A DNA stretch of 35,905 bases, taken from NCBI GenBank assembly GCA_018830945.1, contig JAHJRD010000073.1:1-35905 (forward strand), written 5' to 3'. The translations under genes were made by a program, and so were the position numbers. Each line of letters starts with the position of its first letter. Position 1 is the stretch's first letter. Origin of the DNA: Nanobdellota archaeon (GTDB taxonomy: Archaea > Nanobdellota > Nanobdellia > SCGC-AAA011-G17 > GW2011-AR17). A model generated the notes under the pieces. The model saw only the letters and a program-made list of their open reading frames with translations, had not been told where the DNA came from and ran no database searches. Of this stretch, positions 10,121 to 18,357 are shown one piece after another.

Positions 10121-10235
10121 ATGGCTTTAGAATTGCTGCAAGTATATAAATATTGCTAAAGTATAGTTGTATATACGTAAATATATTCTATATTGAGTAA
10201 ATATATAGCAGATAAGCCACCTTTCTAATCTTGAG

Positions 10236-11144
10236 GTGGTTGAAATGGAAACAAATGAAAAGCGCGGGCATCTGCACCTGCACACAGGCGCATCTGACGG
10301 GCTTGTGACAATAGAAGACATAGCAGAATCAGGCATTAGCTTTACTGCAATAACAGACCATGACACAATGGAAGGCATTGGAAAGTTCATGGCTTTGGAA
10401 AAGCACGGCATAGAAGTCATCCCTGGAATAGAATTGTCAGCAAGGCATATGGGAAAGAACATGCATATGCTTGTATATTATCCAAAAGCAAAGCCAGAGC
10501 TCTATGCAATGCTTGAAGAATTCAGGATGAAGAGGGTTAAAAGGGCATTGACAACAGCAGAAAAACTCGCAGAGCATGGCATAATAATGGACAGGGCCGC
10601 GATACTTGCTGAAAAAGGGCTTATTGCAAAAGGAAACATGGCAAGGATGGCTTTAGATTACCCTGCAAACAGGGCTTTGCTTGCAACGCAAGGTATTAAG
10701 GATGCGCAGGAATTCATACAGGCATACTTGAATAAAAACAAGCCAGGGCATGTAAAGCTTGGCGGCATGGAAGTGTCAGAGCTTATAAAGCTTGTTGACG
10801 GCGTGAAGGTTCTTGCCCATCCTGCGCATAACCTTGACATGGGAACACACGATTATATTGTTGAAGACTTAGCTAAAAATTACGGAATTTGGGGCATTGA
10901 GGTGTGGACAAGAAAGCACGACCCTGGCGCGCCTGAATATTATCTTAATCTTGCAAAAAAGCTTGGGCTTTACCCGATTATCTCAAACGACGTGCACGCA
11001 AAAGAGGATTTGAGTGAGAATAGAGCTCCTTATGAGATGGTTGAGGCGATAAAGAAACAAAAAACAGGTTTTAAGGCTCAGCAGGGCGCCTTGCACTGTA
11101 GGCACTCCATAATCTCGCAGCTTTTTCCTTGTCCATATCCATAA
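10236..11144 (+). CDS. PHP domain phosphoesterase
   Basis: HLHLHTGASDGLVTIEDIA, ITDHDTMEG, PGIELSA, LAHPAH, SNDVHA. Confidence 0.88.
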   Translation: MVEMETNEKRGHLHLHTGASDGLVTIEDIAESGISFTAITDHDTMEGIGKFMALEKHGIEVIPGIELSARHMGKNMHMLVYYPKAKPELYAMLEEFRMKRVKRALTTAEKLAEHGIIMDRAAILAEKGLIAKGNMARMALDYPANRALLATQGIKDAQEFIQAYLNKNKPGHVKLGGMEVSELIKLVDGVKVLAHPAHNLDMGTHDYIVEDLAKNYGIWGIEVWTRKHDPGAPEYYLNLAKKLGLYPIISNDVHAKEDLSENRAPYEMVEAIKKQKTGFKAQQGALHCRHSIISQLFPCPYP

Positions 11145-11637
11145 GGATTATTGCATATTCATTTGCAGCTTCAAAAAACCTTGCTGCATTTTCAACTATA
11201 TCTCCTTCTACCCTCATCCCCATGCCTTCAATCATCTCCACAGTTGAGAAATCAAGATAGCTCACAGAATTTCCGCTGCTTGGCTGGTACAATTCAATTA
11301 TGCCATTGCAGTCAACATCAGTCCATTTATCTGTAATCTCAGTAAGCAGTATTCTCTTTTCAAGAAATTCGCCAAAACATCCTTCCCTTCTAAGCATTGG
11401 CTTCATAAAAGTATATTCGCCGCACCATATCTGAAAGCCATATTCATCCATCACAACAACTGCTGTTTCCCCGCAAAAGCCAAGCCTTGTTGGAATTTTT
11501 TCAACTTCAACGCCTTCAGGCAATCCATACATTATCCTAAGAGTCTCGTTTTGGCTTACGATTGGCTCATAATCCCTGGAAGCAGTTGTAACAGCGCATG
11601 TTCCTGCAAGCAACGCAATCAAGGCAAGCCTTCTCAT
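11071..11637 (-). CDS. Secreted protein, member of the local paralog family (third gene of operon)
   Basis: Start MRRLALIALLAGTCA overlaps stop of upstream gene (ATGA); FCGETAVVVMDEYGFQIWCGEY, VDCNGIIELY, DKEKAARLW; 3' end overlaps convergent PHP gene by 74 bp. Confidence 0.75.
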   Translation of the reverse strand: MRRLALIALLAGTCAVTTASRDYEPIVSQNETLRIMYGLPEGVEVEKIPTRLGFCGETAVVVMDEYGFQIWCGEYTFMKPMLRREGCFGEFLEKRILLTEITDKWTDVDCNGIIELYQPSSGNSVSYLDFSTVEMIEGMGMRVEGDIVENAARFFEAANEYAIILMDMDKEKAARLWSAYSARRPAEP

Positions 11638-12131
11638 AATTTGCCTCTTGGAGGAGCATGATACCTGAATCTCCATCTTGCATCAACTTCCCTCTGCCCA
11701 ATGCCCTCAAGCGTTTGATTATACTCATCTGCCTGCTCTTGTGTGGCAGGGCTGCTTTCTTCAACAAGCTGGTAATAGCTGTAATTCGGCCTGTGCCTTA
11801 ACATCCAATGCCAATAAATGTCAATGTTTTCATCACAACCATAATCAACAACTCTCTTTCTTTCATCTTCTGCCTCATACAAAAGCCGCGCTGTGCATCC
11901 TGCATCTGTTTCCATGTATGAAAAGCTGTAACCATCGCAGTCAATTGTGTAGAATCTATCATCCATCCTTACTGTCGGATTATTATTGCACAAAGGCGCA
12001 TTATATTCAGGCGCAGGCTGGCGCCATACAGCCGGCTGATGATTTGGAGCAGGCAATGCAGCAGGCATAGAACATCCTGCAAGAATCGGAGCCAATGCCA
12101 TCAGGTTTCTTAGAATGTTGCGCTTTTCCAT
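11634..12131 (-). CDS. Lipoprotein, member of the local paralog family (second gene of operon)
   Basis: MEKRNILRNLMALAPILAGC lipobox; LCNNNPTVRMDDRFYTIDCDGYSF; IGQREVDARW. Confidence 0.75.
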   Translation of the reverse strand: MEKRNILRNLMALAPILAGCSMPAALPAPNHQPAVWRQPAPEYNAPLCNNNPTVRMDDRFYTIDCDGYSFSYMETDAGCTARLLYEAEDERKRVVDYGCDENIDIYWHWMLRHRPNYSYYQLVEESSPATQEQADEYNQTLEGIGQREVDARWRFRYHAPPRGKL

Positions 12132-12661
12132 TTTTCCCATGCTATTTCCACTTCCTCCTTTCCAATGCCTCTTCGTAAAAACCAATCATATGTTCCCTGT
12201 TCATTCTCAGACGGGGGAATCCTAGAATCCACTATGCTGACAGGGCTTTCGTTCCAGCTTGCGCCGTCCCAATAAGTCCACATTCGCCATTCATCTGCAA
12301 TCTCGTCTGTGTCTTCATCAATCCATTCCTCTTTTCCAACCAATGTCTGGCCTGAATAAGCATACCATGCCAAATTCTCGCTGCATGCGCTGTTGCATAT
12401 ATGGCGAAATTCCAAATCACCATTGCAGGAAATCACGTACTCGTTTTCCCTGAACACCACATAAGGCTGGTTGTCGCATGCAACAGCATCTTCAGCATAA
12501 ATATTTCCTGAAAATTCATTTGGCAAGACTGAATCGTCTGCTGTTTCTTGGATGTTTTGTATGCCTGTTTCCTGCTCAGGCAGGGGCATAATCACGGGGG
12601 TTTCTCTTGCGCAACTGCTTAAGGCGGCTATAACAATTGCTGTTAGCACTCTTTTCATCAT
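12110..12661 (-). CDS. Lipoprotein, member of the local paralog family (first gene of operon)
   Basis: MMKRVLTAIVIAALSSCA lipobox; ACDNQPYVVFRENEYVISCNGD; IGKEEVEIAWEKW; TATA-like TTTATAAAGG upstream. Confidence 0.78.
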   Translation of the reverse strand: MMKRVLTAIVIAALSSCARETPVIMPLPEQETGIQNIQETADDSVLPNEFSGNIYAEDAVACDNQPYVVFRENEYVISCNGDLEFRHICNSACSENLAWYAYSGQTLVGKEEWIDEDTDEIADEWRMWTYWDGASWNESPVSIVDSRIPPSENEQGTYDWFLRRGIGKEEVEIAWEKWKSATF

Positions 12662-12915
12662 ATCATCCTCGTGAAGTGTTATTTTCTGTACATTTATAAA
12701 GGTTTAGCAGGATACTGCAGCAATAGTGACTGTCAAGCCCCGTCTTGATTTTTGAATTTTTTTGGCGGTTCCCGCCACAGGAAGCGGCCTGAATTTTTGC
12801 AAGGAGATTATTTCAAAGAAAATTCCGGGATTTCTGTCTGTTCTTTCAAAATTTGCCTTATCCTTTTATAGAACTTACTATGGAAAATCCCTAAGGGGTT
12901 TATATCTCTTTAAGC

Positions 12916-13128
12916 CTATGTGCCTGCAAAAAGGTAGAATATTTTTGCAAAGAGTTGCAAAAACTCCATAAATGGAAATCTTATATTTCCGATAGTGCCA
13001 TTCCATTTTTCTCTTACTATTTTCAATTTGAGAGACAGGCTTTCATTGCACCTAAACCTTTTCTTCTCTGTCTGTTGTAATGTTGCCGAGTAGTATTGTT
13101 CTATATTGTTATTGGTCGGCGGAACCAA
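12916..13128 (-). CDS. C-terminal part of the same transposase in the -1 frame
   Basis: LVPPTNNNIEQYYSATLQQTEKKRFR: the characteristic post-catalytic TNNxIE motif; frame open back to the A6 run at about 13194-13199 (RIKSIIENIDKLTVFQDNSLVPPTNNNIEQYY). Confidence 0.8.
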   Translation of the reverse strand: MVPPTNNNIEQYYSATLQQTEKKRFRCNESLSLKLKIVREKWNGTIGNIRFPFMEFLQLFAKIFYLFAGT

Positions 13129-13178
13129 GGAATTATCCTGAAAAACTGTAAGCTTATCGATATTCTCTATAATGCTCT

Positions 13179-14330
13179 TTATTCGTTTTTGTATTTTTTG
13201 GGGAAAAGTCCGATTTCTTTCTTTAATTTTTCAAGTATTTCCATAGTTTCTGTTTTAACTCGCCTTATTAAATATTTGAGGGGATGCTTCCGCCTATATT
13301 TCTTCAAACCTTTTCTGAATTCGAAGAAATCAAAAATCAACCTCATTTCATAATCCAGGATTATTTTTGAGTCCTCTTCGTAACAACCGCACCCCTTTAG
13401 GATTTCTCTTCTCTCGGTTAGCTTATTCAATTGTTGTTTAAGAAAACTGCATTCAACCGAATGTTCAAAAAAGAGATTTAATATCATGTAAAGATTATAC
13501 ATTTCTTGTAATGGCAAAACCTTTTTGCCATAACGATTTAATTTCTTTTCACTTTCAAAATCTTTGACGACGAGCTTATTCAAATGAAATAGGCACCATT
13601 GAACTTTAACATTGGGAAAAATGTCCTTCAGCATCTGTGGATAACCCATTGCTAAATCAACTATAAATGCCTCTTTTCTATAGGGGAGTAATTTTATTTT
13701 TAGCTTAGCTTTTAATGTCTCAATCCGTTTGTCTTCAACGATTTCATCAAATATTACATTTTTTGTAACAGCATCGATGACTACAACTCTGATACAAGAC
13801 TTGCCATTTACCTTGGGATGTTGTTCGTCATAGTTAAAAATACCTGAGCTGCCAAGAACTTTTGTTTCTTGTATTCTTTCAGCAGAATCAAGGTATATTT
13901 GTCTTACCCATTCATGGCTTATCGTTTTACCAAACATTCTTTCGATATGTGCATTAATATTATCCAATGAAACCTCAAATGTGCAAAGATTGAATATCTC
14001 TGTTCTGACAAGTTCTTTATATTGTTGAACAAAAAGTTCAGCATCTTTGCACCTTGTAGTCCATGTGTGCCCGCATTTTTTGCATATAAATTTACCTCTC
14101 TTGATTACCACACCTAATTCTTTTATGAGCTTATTTTTATACAAATCATTGCCATTGTGGTCGATACGATTACAGCCACATTTTTCACAAACAGGGGAAA
14201 GTTCATGGAACTTTCCGGAAATGTTTATGGAAAATCTCTTTTCCTGCTTGATTGGGGCGGTTATTTGCGTCAATAAAGGCACTACTCTAGCACCGAAAAA
14301 GTTATTTAGTCTGGAATTATATTCTATCAT
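13179..14330 (-). CDS. Transposase, N-terminal zinc-ribbon and catalytic part (zero-frame product)
   Basis: CEKCGCNRIDHNGNDLYKNK...CKKCGHTWTT zinc ribbon; IRVVVIDAVTKNVIFDE, FIVDLAMGYPQMLKDIFPNVKVQWCLFHLNKLV typical of DDE transposases. Confidence 0.88.
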   Translation of the reverse strand: MIEYNSRLNNFFGARVVPLLTQITAPIKQEKRFSINISGKFHELSPVCEKCGCNRIDHNGNDLYKNKLIKELGVVIKRGKFICKKCGHTWTTRCKDAELFVQQYKELVRTEIFNLCTFEVSLDNINAHIERMFGKTISHEWVRQIYLDSAERIQETKVLGSSGIFNYDEQHPKVNGKSCIRVVVIDAVTKNVIFDEIVEDKRIETLKAKLKIKLLPYRKEAFIVDLAMGYPQMLKDIFPNVKVQWCLFHLNKLVVKDFESEKKLNRYGKKVLPLQEMYNLYMILNLFFEHSVECSFLKQQLNKLTERREILKGCGCYEEDSKIILDYEMRLIFDFFEFRKGLKKYRRKHPLKYLIRRVKTETMEILEKLKKEIGLFPKKYKNE

Positions 14331-14468
14331 TGGACAGCCTCCTTTTGATTTGTCTCAATACATCTTAAGAGGGGGCTTAGTTTATCAACACATTCCAGTC
14401 ACGGAGAATAGAAATGTTTATAAATAACACCCATCTCCTCTAACTGATATTTAAAGGTAAATCTTAAA

Positions 14469-14906
14469 ATGGGAAGCAAGTCAAAAGGATTATACTGCGG
14501 CAAAAAGCTAATCAGAAGAAGGAAAGCCGGCAGAAATGCTGACAGCAAATACATAAGAAAAGTTTTTCAGCTCAAGCAGAAAGCAGACCCATTAAGGGGA
14601 AGTTCTCAGGCAAAAGCAATTGTTCTTGAAAAAGTGCAGTTAGAGGCAAAGCAGCCAAACTCAGCAATGAGAAAATGCGTAAGATGCCAATTAATAAAAA
14701 ACGGAAAAAAGATAACAGCCTTTGTCCCTGGATATAATGCAATCAAGTTCATTGACGAACACGACGAGATAGTGATTGAATGCATCGGCGGAAAGATGGG
14801 CAGGGCAAAAGGAGATATTCCCTGCGTCAGATGGCAGGTAATCAAGGTAAACGACCAGAGCCTTTATGCATTGTGGAAAGGCAAGATAGAGAAGGGCAGA
14901 AGATGA
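14469..14906 (+). CDS. rps12: 30S ribosomal protein S12
   Basis: [43 protein letters not shown] archaeal S12 signature. Confidence 0.97.
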   Translation: MGSKSKGLYCGKKLIRRRKAGRNADSKYIRKVFQLKQKADPLRGSSQAKAIVLEKVQLEAKQPNSAMRKCVRCQLIKNGKKITAFVPGYNAIKFIDEHDEIVIECIGGKMGRAKGDIPCVRWQVIKVNDQSLYALWKGKIEKGRR

Positions 14907-15502
14907 GCAAGATAATGCTTTTTAACAGATGGGATACATCAGAAGTTAAGGTAGATGACCCGGGGCTGCAGGGCTACATCAATCTGCGCCCAGTAATAGT
15001 GCCAAGGACAGGCGGCAGGAATGTCAAGGTTATGTTCTGGAAAACAAAAAACAATATTATTGAAAGGCTTATTAACAAGATAATGGTGCCCGGCCATAAG
15101 GGCAAGAAGCACAGGCTTTCATCAGGCCATTGCTGCGGCAAGGCAGCAGGCAAATACACTATAATAGAGAAATGCCTTGAAATCATAGAGTCAAGGGTAA
15201 AGAAAAATCCAGTTGAAGTGCTTGTAAAGGCAATTGAGAATGCAGCGCCAAGAGAGGAAATCACGACAATTGAGTACGGCGGCGCAAAATATCCAAAAGC
15301 AGTTGAGTGCTCTCCCCAAAGAAGGGTTGATTTTGTATTAAGGTATATGGTGCAGGGCGCATATGCAAAGGCGTTTAATGCAAAAAAGCATATTGAAGAA
15401 GTGCTTGCTGATGAAATCATAAAAGCATATAATCTTGACCAGAGTTCAAATGCAATTGGAAAGAAATTGGAAGTTGAAAGACAGGCAGACGCTTCAAGAT
15501 AA
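14903..15502 (+). CDS. rps7: 30S ribosomal protein S7
   Basis: [45 protein letters not shown] overlaps S12 stop. Confidence 0.97.
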   Translation: MSKIMLFNRWDTSEVKVDDPGLQGYINLRPVIVPRTGGRNVKVMFWKTKNNIIERLINKIMVPGHKGKKHRLSSGHCCGKAAGKYTIIEKCLEIIESRVKKNPVEVLVKAIENAAPREEITTIEYGGAKYPKAVECSPQRRVDFVLRYMVQGAYAKAFNAKKHIEEVLADEIIKAYNLDQSSNAIGKKLEVERQADASR

Positions 15503-15563
15503 ATTCTTAGAAAGCTTTATATATGAGCCAGATATCCCAACTTTTAGGGGGTATTACAATAAA

Positions 15564-16220
15564 ATGGCAACAACATTAACTAAAATTCTGGCTGCTTCTA
15601 TTATAGCAGGAAGTGTTTCAGCAGGCTGTATTGAAGAGGACTGCGCAGACACTTATTTTCTCAATGAGCCGCAGGTTATGGTTGAAAATGATTTGGATAG
15701 AAGGGTTGTCAGCATAGACCTTGGGTTGGCAACTGACCAGCGCCCATTTGTGCCTGCACAATACAGGGGCATTCCGGTAAGCAGCAACCTGAGCATTTAC
15801 TGCGCGCCTGTTGACAGGAACGGCAATCTGGCGAGCAGCGGATGCGTTGACGGAAAGAAGTTTGAGTTTTATGCATATTCCACAGATGAAGATGGCAATG
15901 TGCATCCGATCGCTTCTGACCATATGGCTGGGTTTGCGGCAAAAATGCTTAAGGAAATTAATGAAAATTATGCCAATAGCTGGGGCGCGGCAGAAACCTT
16001 AACATGTGTTGTGCGGACACCAAGGTGCTCCACTGCCGGATATCCTTATATTGATGAATATGGCAGGGAAAGGTTTCAGGAAACAGCATGGCGCCCGGAA
16101 ACGCTTGTCGGCACTGCAGAAGCAGAAATTGTGATAGAGCAGCTGTGCCCTGCGCCAATTCCTCCTTTCAAGCCTGTTGATGAAAGCGAATGGCGCCCGT
16201 CATCTGAAGATGAGCTTTGA
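15564..16220 (+). CDS. Secreted protein of unknown function
   Basis: Signal-peptide-like MATTLTKILAASIIAGSVSAGC; Cys-containing extracellular-type sequence; TATA-like GCTTTATATATGAG upstream; ATG at 15564 favoured over ORF start 15435, which overlaps S7. Confidence 0.7.
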   Translation: MATTLTKILAASIIAGSVSAGCIEEDCADTYFLNEPQVMVENDLDRRVVSIDLGLATDQRPFVPAQYRGIPVSSNLSIYCAPVDRNGNLASSGCVDGKKFEFYAYSTDEDGNVHPIASDHMAGFAAKMLKEINENYANSWGAAETLTCVVRTPRCSTAGYPYIDEYGRERFQETAWRPETLVGTAEAEIVIEQLCPAPIPPFKPVDESEWRPSSEDEL

Positions 16221-16361
16221 AACAACATAATATACAATTATCAGCAATAAGAGCCCTATAAGCAATCCCCAGGGCACTCTAATTTTTGGCTTTTCAGGAG
16301 GCAGCTGCGCATACCTTTCAACAGCTCCCCTGTATAAAGCAGTTCTTTGCGAAGGTTGCAT
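16200..16361 (-). CDS. Small single-TM tail-anchored-type protein (53 aa), not in supplied ORF track
   Basis: Translation MQPSQRTALYKGAVERYAQLPPEKPKIRVPWGLLIGLLLLIIVYYVVSKLIFR. Confidence 0.55.
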   Translation of the reverse strand: MQPSQRTALYRGAVERYAQLPPEKPKIRVPWGLLIGLLLLIIVYYVVSKLIFR

Positions 16362-16377
16362 GAATATTCAGTGTGAT

Positions 16378-17481
16378 TTAGGATATATAATTGTTTCTTT
16401 TTTCAAAAGCACTGAATTCTTCCGGGTATCTTGCCATTAAAGCCCTCAAAGTCATAGGCTTTCTTCCTTCCTTCATTTCAACTGCATTTAATGCATATGA
16501 AACAGCATACCTTGCAGCGCTCCTTTTTTTAGAAGAGTCATCGCATTTTTCAGACAATGCTTTTGCTTTTCCTAAATGCATTTGATGAAATGAAATTGCC
16601 TCCGGGGAAACAAGGGCATCAGCCGCCTTTCTTTTAGCGTTCTCAAAAGAAGTTTCATCGCCGTAAACAATCTTTCCTGAAAACAATGCATCTGTTACTG
16701 AAATGTCAAGCTTTGAAAGCAGGCCATTAAACATTTCATGCGAAACAGAATAAACATCAAGCCATCCTGTGAAGAATGAAGGAACAACATCAGAAACAAT
16801 GAACATGTCAATGTCAGAATAAGGCTTGCCAGAGCCGTAAGCAACTGCAAAATCAATGCTGTTAATGTCATCCTTAAACACATTTCTTACAATCTCATTT
16901 AATATTGAATTATCATAATATTTTGGGAATCTGTTTGCATACAATAAAGCATAATCCGTGTTTGATTTTGAAAACTCAATAAAATCACTGCAAAGCCTTT
17001 GCTTGTTTTCATGCATTGCATTAAACCGCTTTTCATAAGACTGCATATTATCTGTAAGCATTGAAAGATACCATTCCATCCACAATGCAACCCCTTCATA
17101 AGATGCAATGTTCCTTTTCTCCAGCTCTTCAATCTGCCTGCATGTGCTGCTCTGCCCATGAAAAGCATCAAGCTCATCCCTTGTTTGAATGCCGGCTTCT
17201 TCCTCCTCTTTTAAAAGCCGCCTTTCAAGCGAATAAAGCTCTTTTCCAGGCAGTGAATGCTCAATGTAAAGCCCGTGGCCGAAATATTCGTGGAAAACAT
17301 CAATAGGGGAATCTGCCTTAACATTGGCTGACATGTCCCTTACAAGATAAACACCGTCTGCGCCAGGGCATTGTTCTCTTGCAAAATTCTCCCATCCCTC
17401 TTCACTATGCTGTAATAATGTTGATTTTTCAGCACAAAACCCAAACCTTTCCTGCAGATAATTATTAACAGCTTCAATCAT
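16378..17481 (-). CDS. HExxH zincin-like protein fused to MNT-type nucleotidyltransferase and helical C-terminal domain
   Basis: FHEYFGHGLYIEH and YEGVALWMEWYL; AVAYGSGKPYSDIDMFIVSD Pol-beta-type NTase motif; helical tail RSAARYAVSYALNAVEM. Confidence 0.75.
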   Translation of the reverse strand: MIEAVNNYLQERFGFCAEKSTLLQHSEEGWENFAREQCPGADGVYLVRDMSANVKADSPIDVFHEYFGHGLYIEHSLPGKELYSLERRLLKEEEEAGIQTRDELDAFHGQSSTCRQIEELEKRNIASYEGVALWMEWYLSMLTDNMQSYEKRFNAMHENKQRLCSDFIEFSKSNTDYALLYANRFPKYYDNSILNEIVRNVFKDDINSIDFAVAYGSGKPYSDIDMFIVSDVVPSFFTGWLDVYSVSHEMFNGLLSKLDISVTDALFSGKIVYGDETSFENAKRKAADALVSPEAISFHQMHLGKAKALSEKCDDSSKKRSAARYAVSYALNAVEMKEGRKPMTLRALMARYPEEFSAFEKRNNYIS

Positions 17482-17483
17482 TC

Positions 17484-17948
17484 TTATACCGCATTCAACG
17501 TCACAAGAGAAGGACTTGCAAGAAAAGCCTCCCTTTTAAGCTCGTCAATTATATAGAATGTCTCCTTGTTTGTAATCTTGAACTTATGCTCAATTGTCTC
17601 AAGAAAATCCTCCATGTCCTTGATATGCTCGAAAATCATCTCAGCCATGAAGTCAAAGCCGTTGTTGACTTTCAAAAGCGTGTTCACGTGCTTGCTGATA
17701 TTTAGAAAATTCTGGAGCTTCTGCCTCTCTGTCTTGTCAACCTTGAGCATGACTTTTGCCCTTGTATTGTAGCCGAGCCTGCCGAAATCAACCAGGGCAG
17801 TGTGCTTTCTTATCAGCCCCTTGCTGTACGAGTGTATCTTCTCATGCAGGGTTGAAACAGGTATGTTTGTTTCCTTGCTCATGTCAGTCAGGCTCTTCCT
17901 GCAGTTCTGCCTTAGCGATGCGATGATTGCCAGTTCCCTTTTATCCAT
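17484..17948 (-). CDS. Lrp/AsnC-like HTH transcriptional regulator
   Basis: MDKRELAIIASLRQNCRKSLTDMSKETNIPVSTLHEKIHSY winged-HTH, RAM-like C-terminal half. Confidence 0.82.
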   Translation of the reverse strand: MDKRELAIIASLRQNCRKSLTDMSKETNIPVSTLHEKIHSYSKGLIRKHTALVDFGRLGYNTRAKVMLKVDKTERQKLQNFLNISKHVNTLLKVNNGFDFMAEMIFEHIKDMEDFLETIEHKFKITNKETFYIIDELKREAFLASPSLVTLNAV

Positions 17949-18184
17949 TTTTTTGTCCTCCTGAGTTTTGCGAAGGGAGGCTCAGAATGCAAGTCCTGAA
18001 CGTCCCCCTTGGCTTGTGTAAATCTGAACACAAAGCCGCAAATCTTTCCAGAATTCCGTAAATTGGGGCGTACTTAAAGCTAATCCATATAAATTATATA
18101 ATTTATATAATTCTGCAAAAAGCGTATTAGAACGGGGTTTTGCCCGCAGAAAGTTTATATATCATAAAACCCTAAGAATTATCA

Positions 18185-18322
18185 ATGGATGCAATAACAT
18201 TACTCATTATCATCTTGATTATTTTTATGGCTGTCATAGGTTTCTGGGCAGTATATTATTTGTGGGTAATATATAATTTCATCCGCTCCTTTGTAAGGGA
18301 CATAATAAGGAAGCTGAGATAG
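18185..18322 (+). CDS. Small transmembrane protein (45 aa), not in supplied ORF track
   Basis: Translation MDAITLLIIILIIFMAVIGFWAVYYLWVIYNFIRSFVRDIIRKLR; TATA-like GTTTATATATC just upstream; adjacent to ftsY. Confidence 0.5.
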   Translation: MDAITLLIIILIIFMAVIGFWAVYYLWVIYNFIRSFVRDIIRKLR

Positions 18323-18357
18323 CAACCTTTATTTACCCTGATTAATTCTACAAATGC

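Larger units (their letters stand above)
12735..14378 (-). mobile_element. Insertion sequence carrying a frameshifted DDE-type transposase; boundaries tentative
   Basis: Transposase ORFs at 12916-14330; candidate imperfect terminal inverted repeat AAGCCCCGTCTT (12735-12746) versus AAGCCCCCTCTT (reverse complement of 14367-14378), 11/12 identical; no convincing target-site duplication seen. Confidence 0.55.

Noticed and set aside
12764-12776. GGCGG-TTC-CCGCC hairpin in the IS end
   Set aside because: Short and without a T-run in the transposase direction; likely just IS subterminal structure.
12762-12971. Plus-strand 69-aa ORF inside the IS
   Set aside because: Lies in the IS end and partly opposite the transposase C-terminal frame; no motif.
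14780-14902. Extended S7 ORF start at 14780
   Set aside because: S7 homology begins at [11 protein letters not shown] (14903), and the extension lies inside S12.
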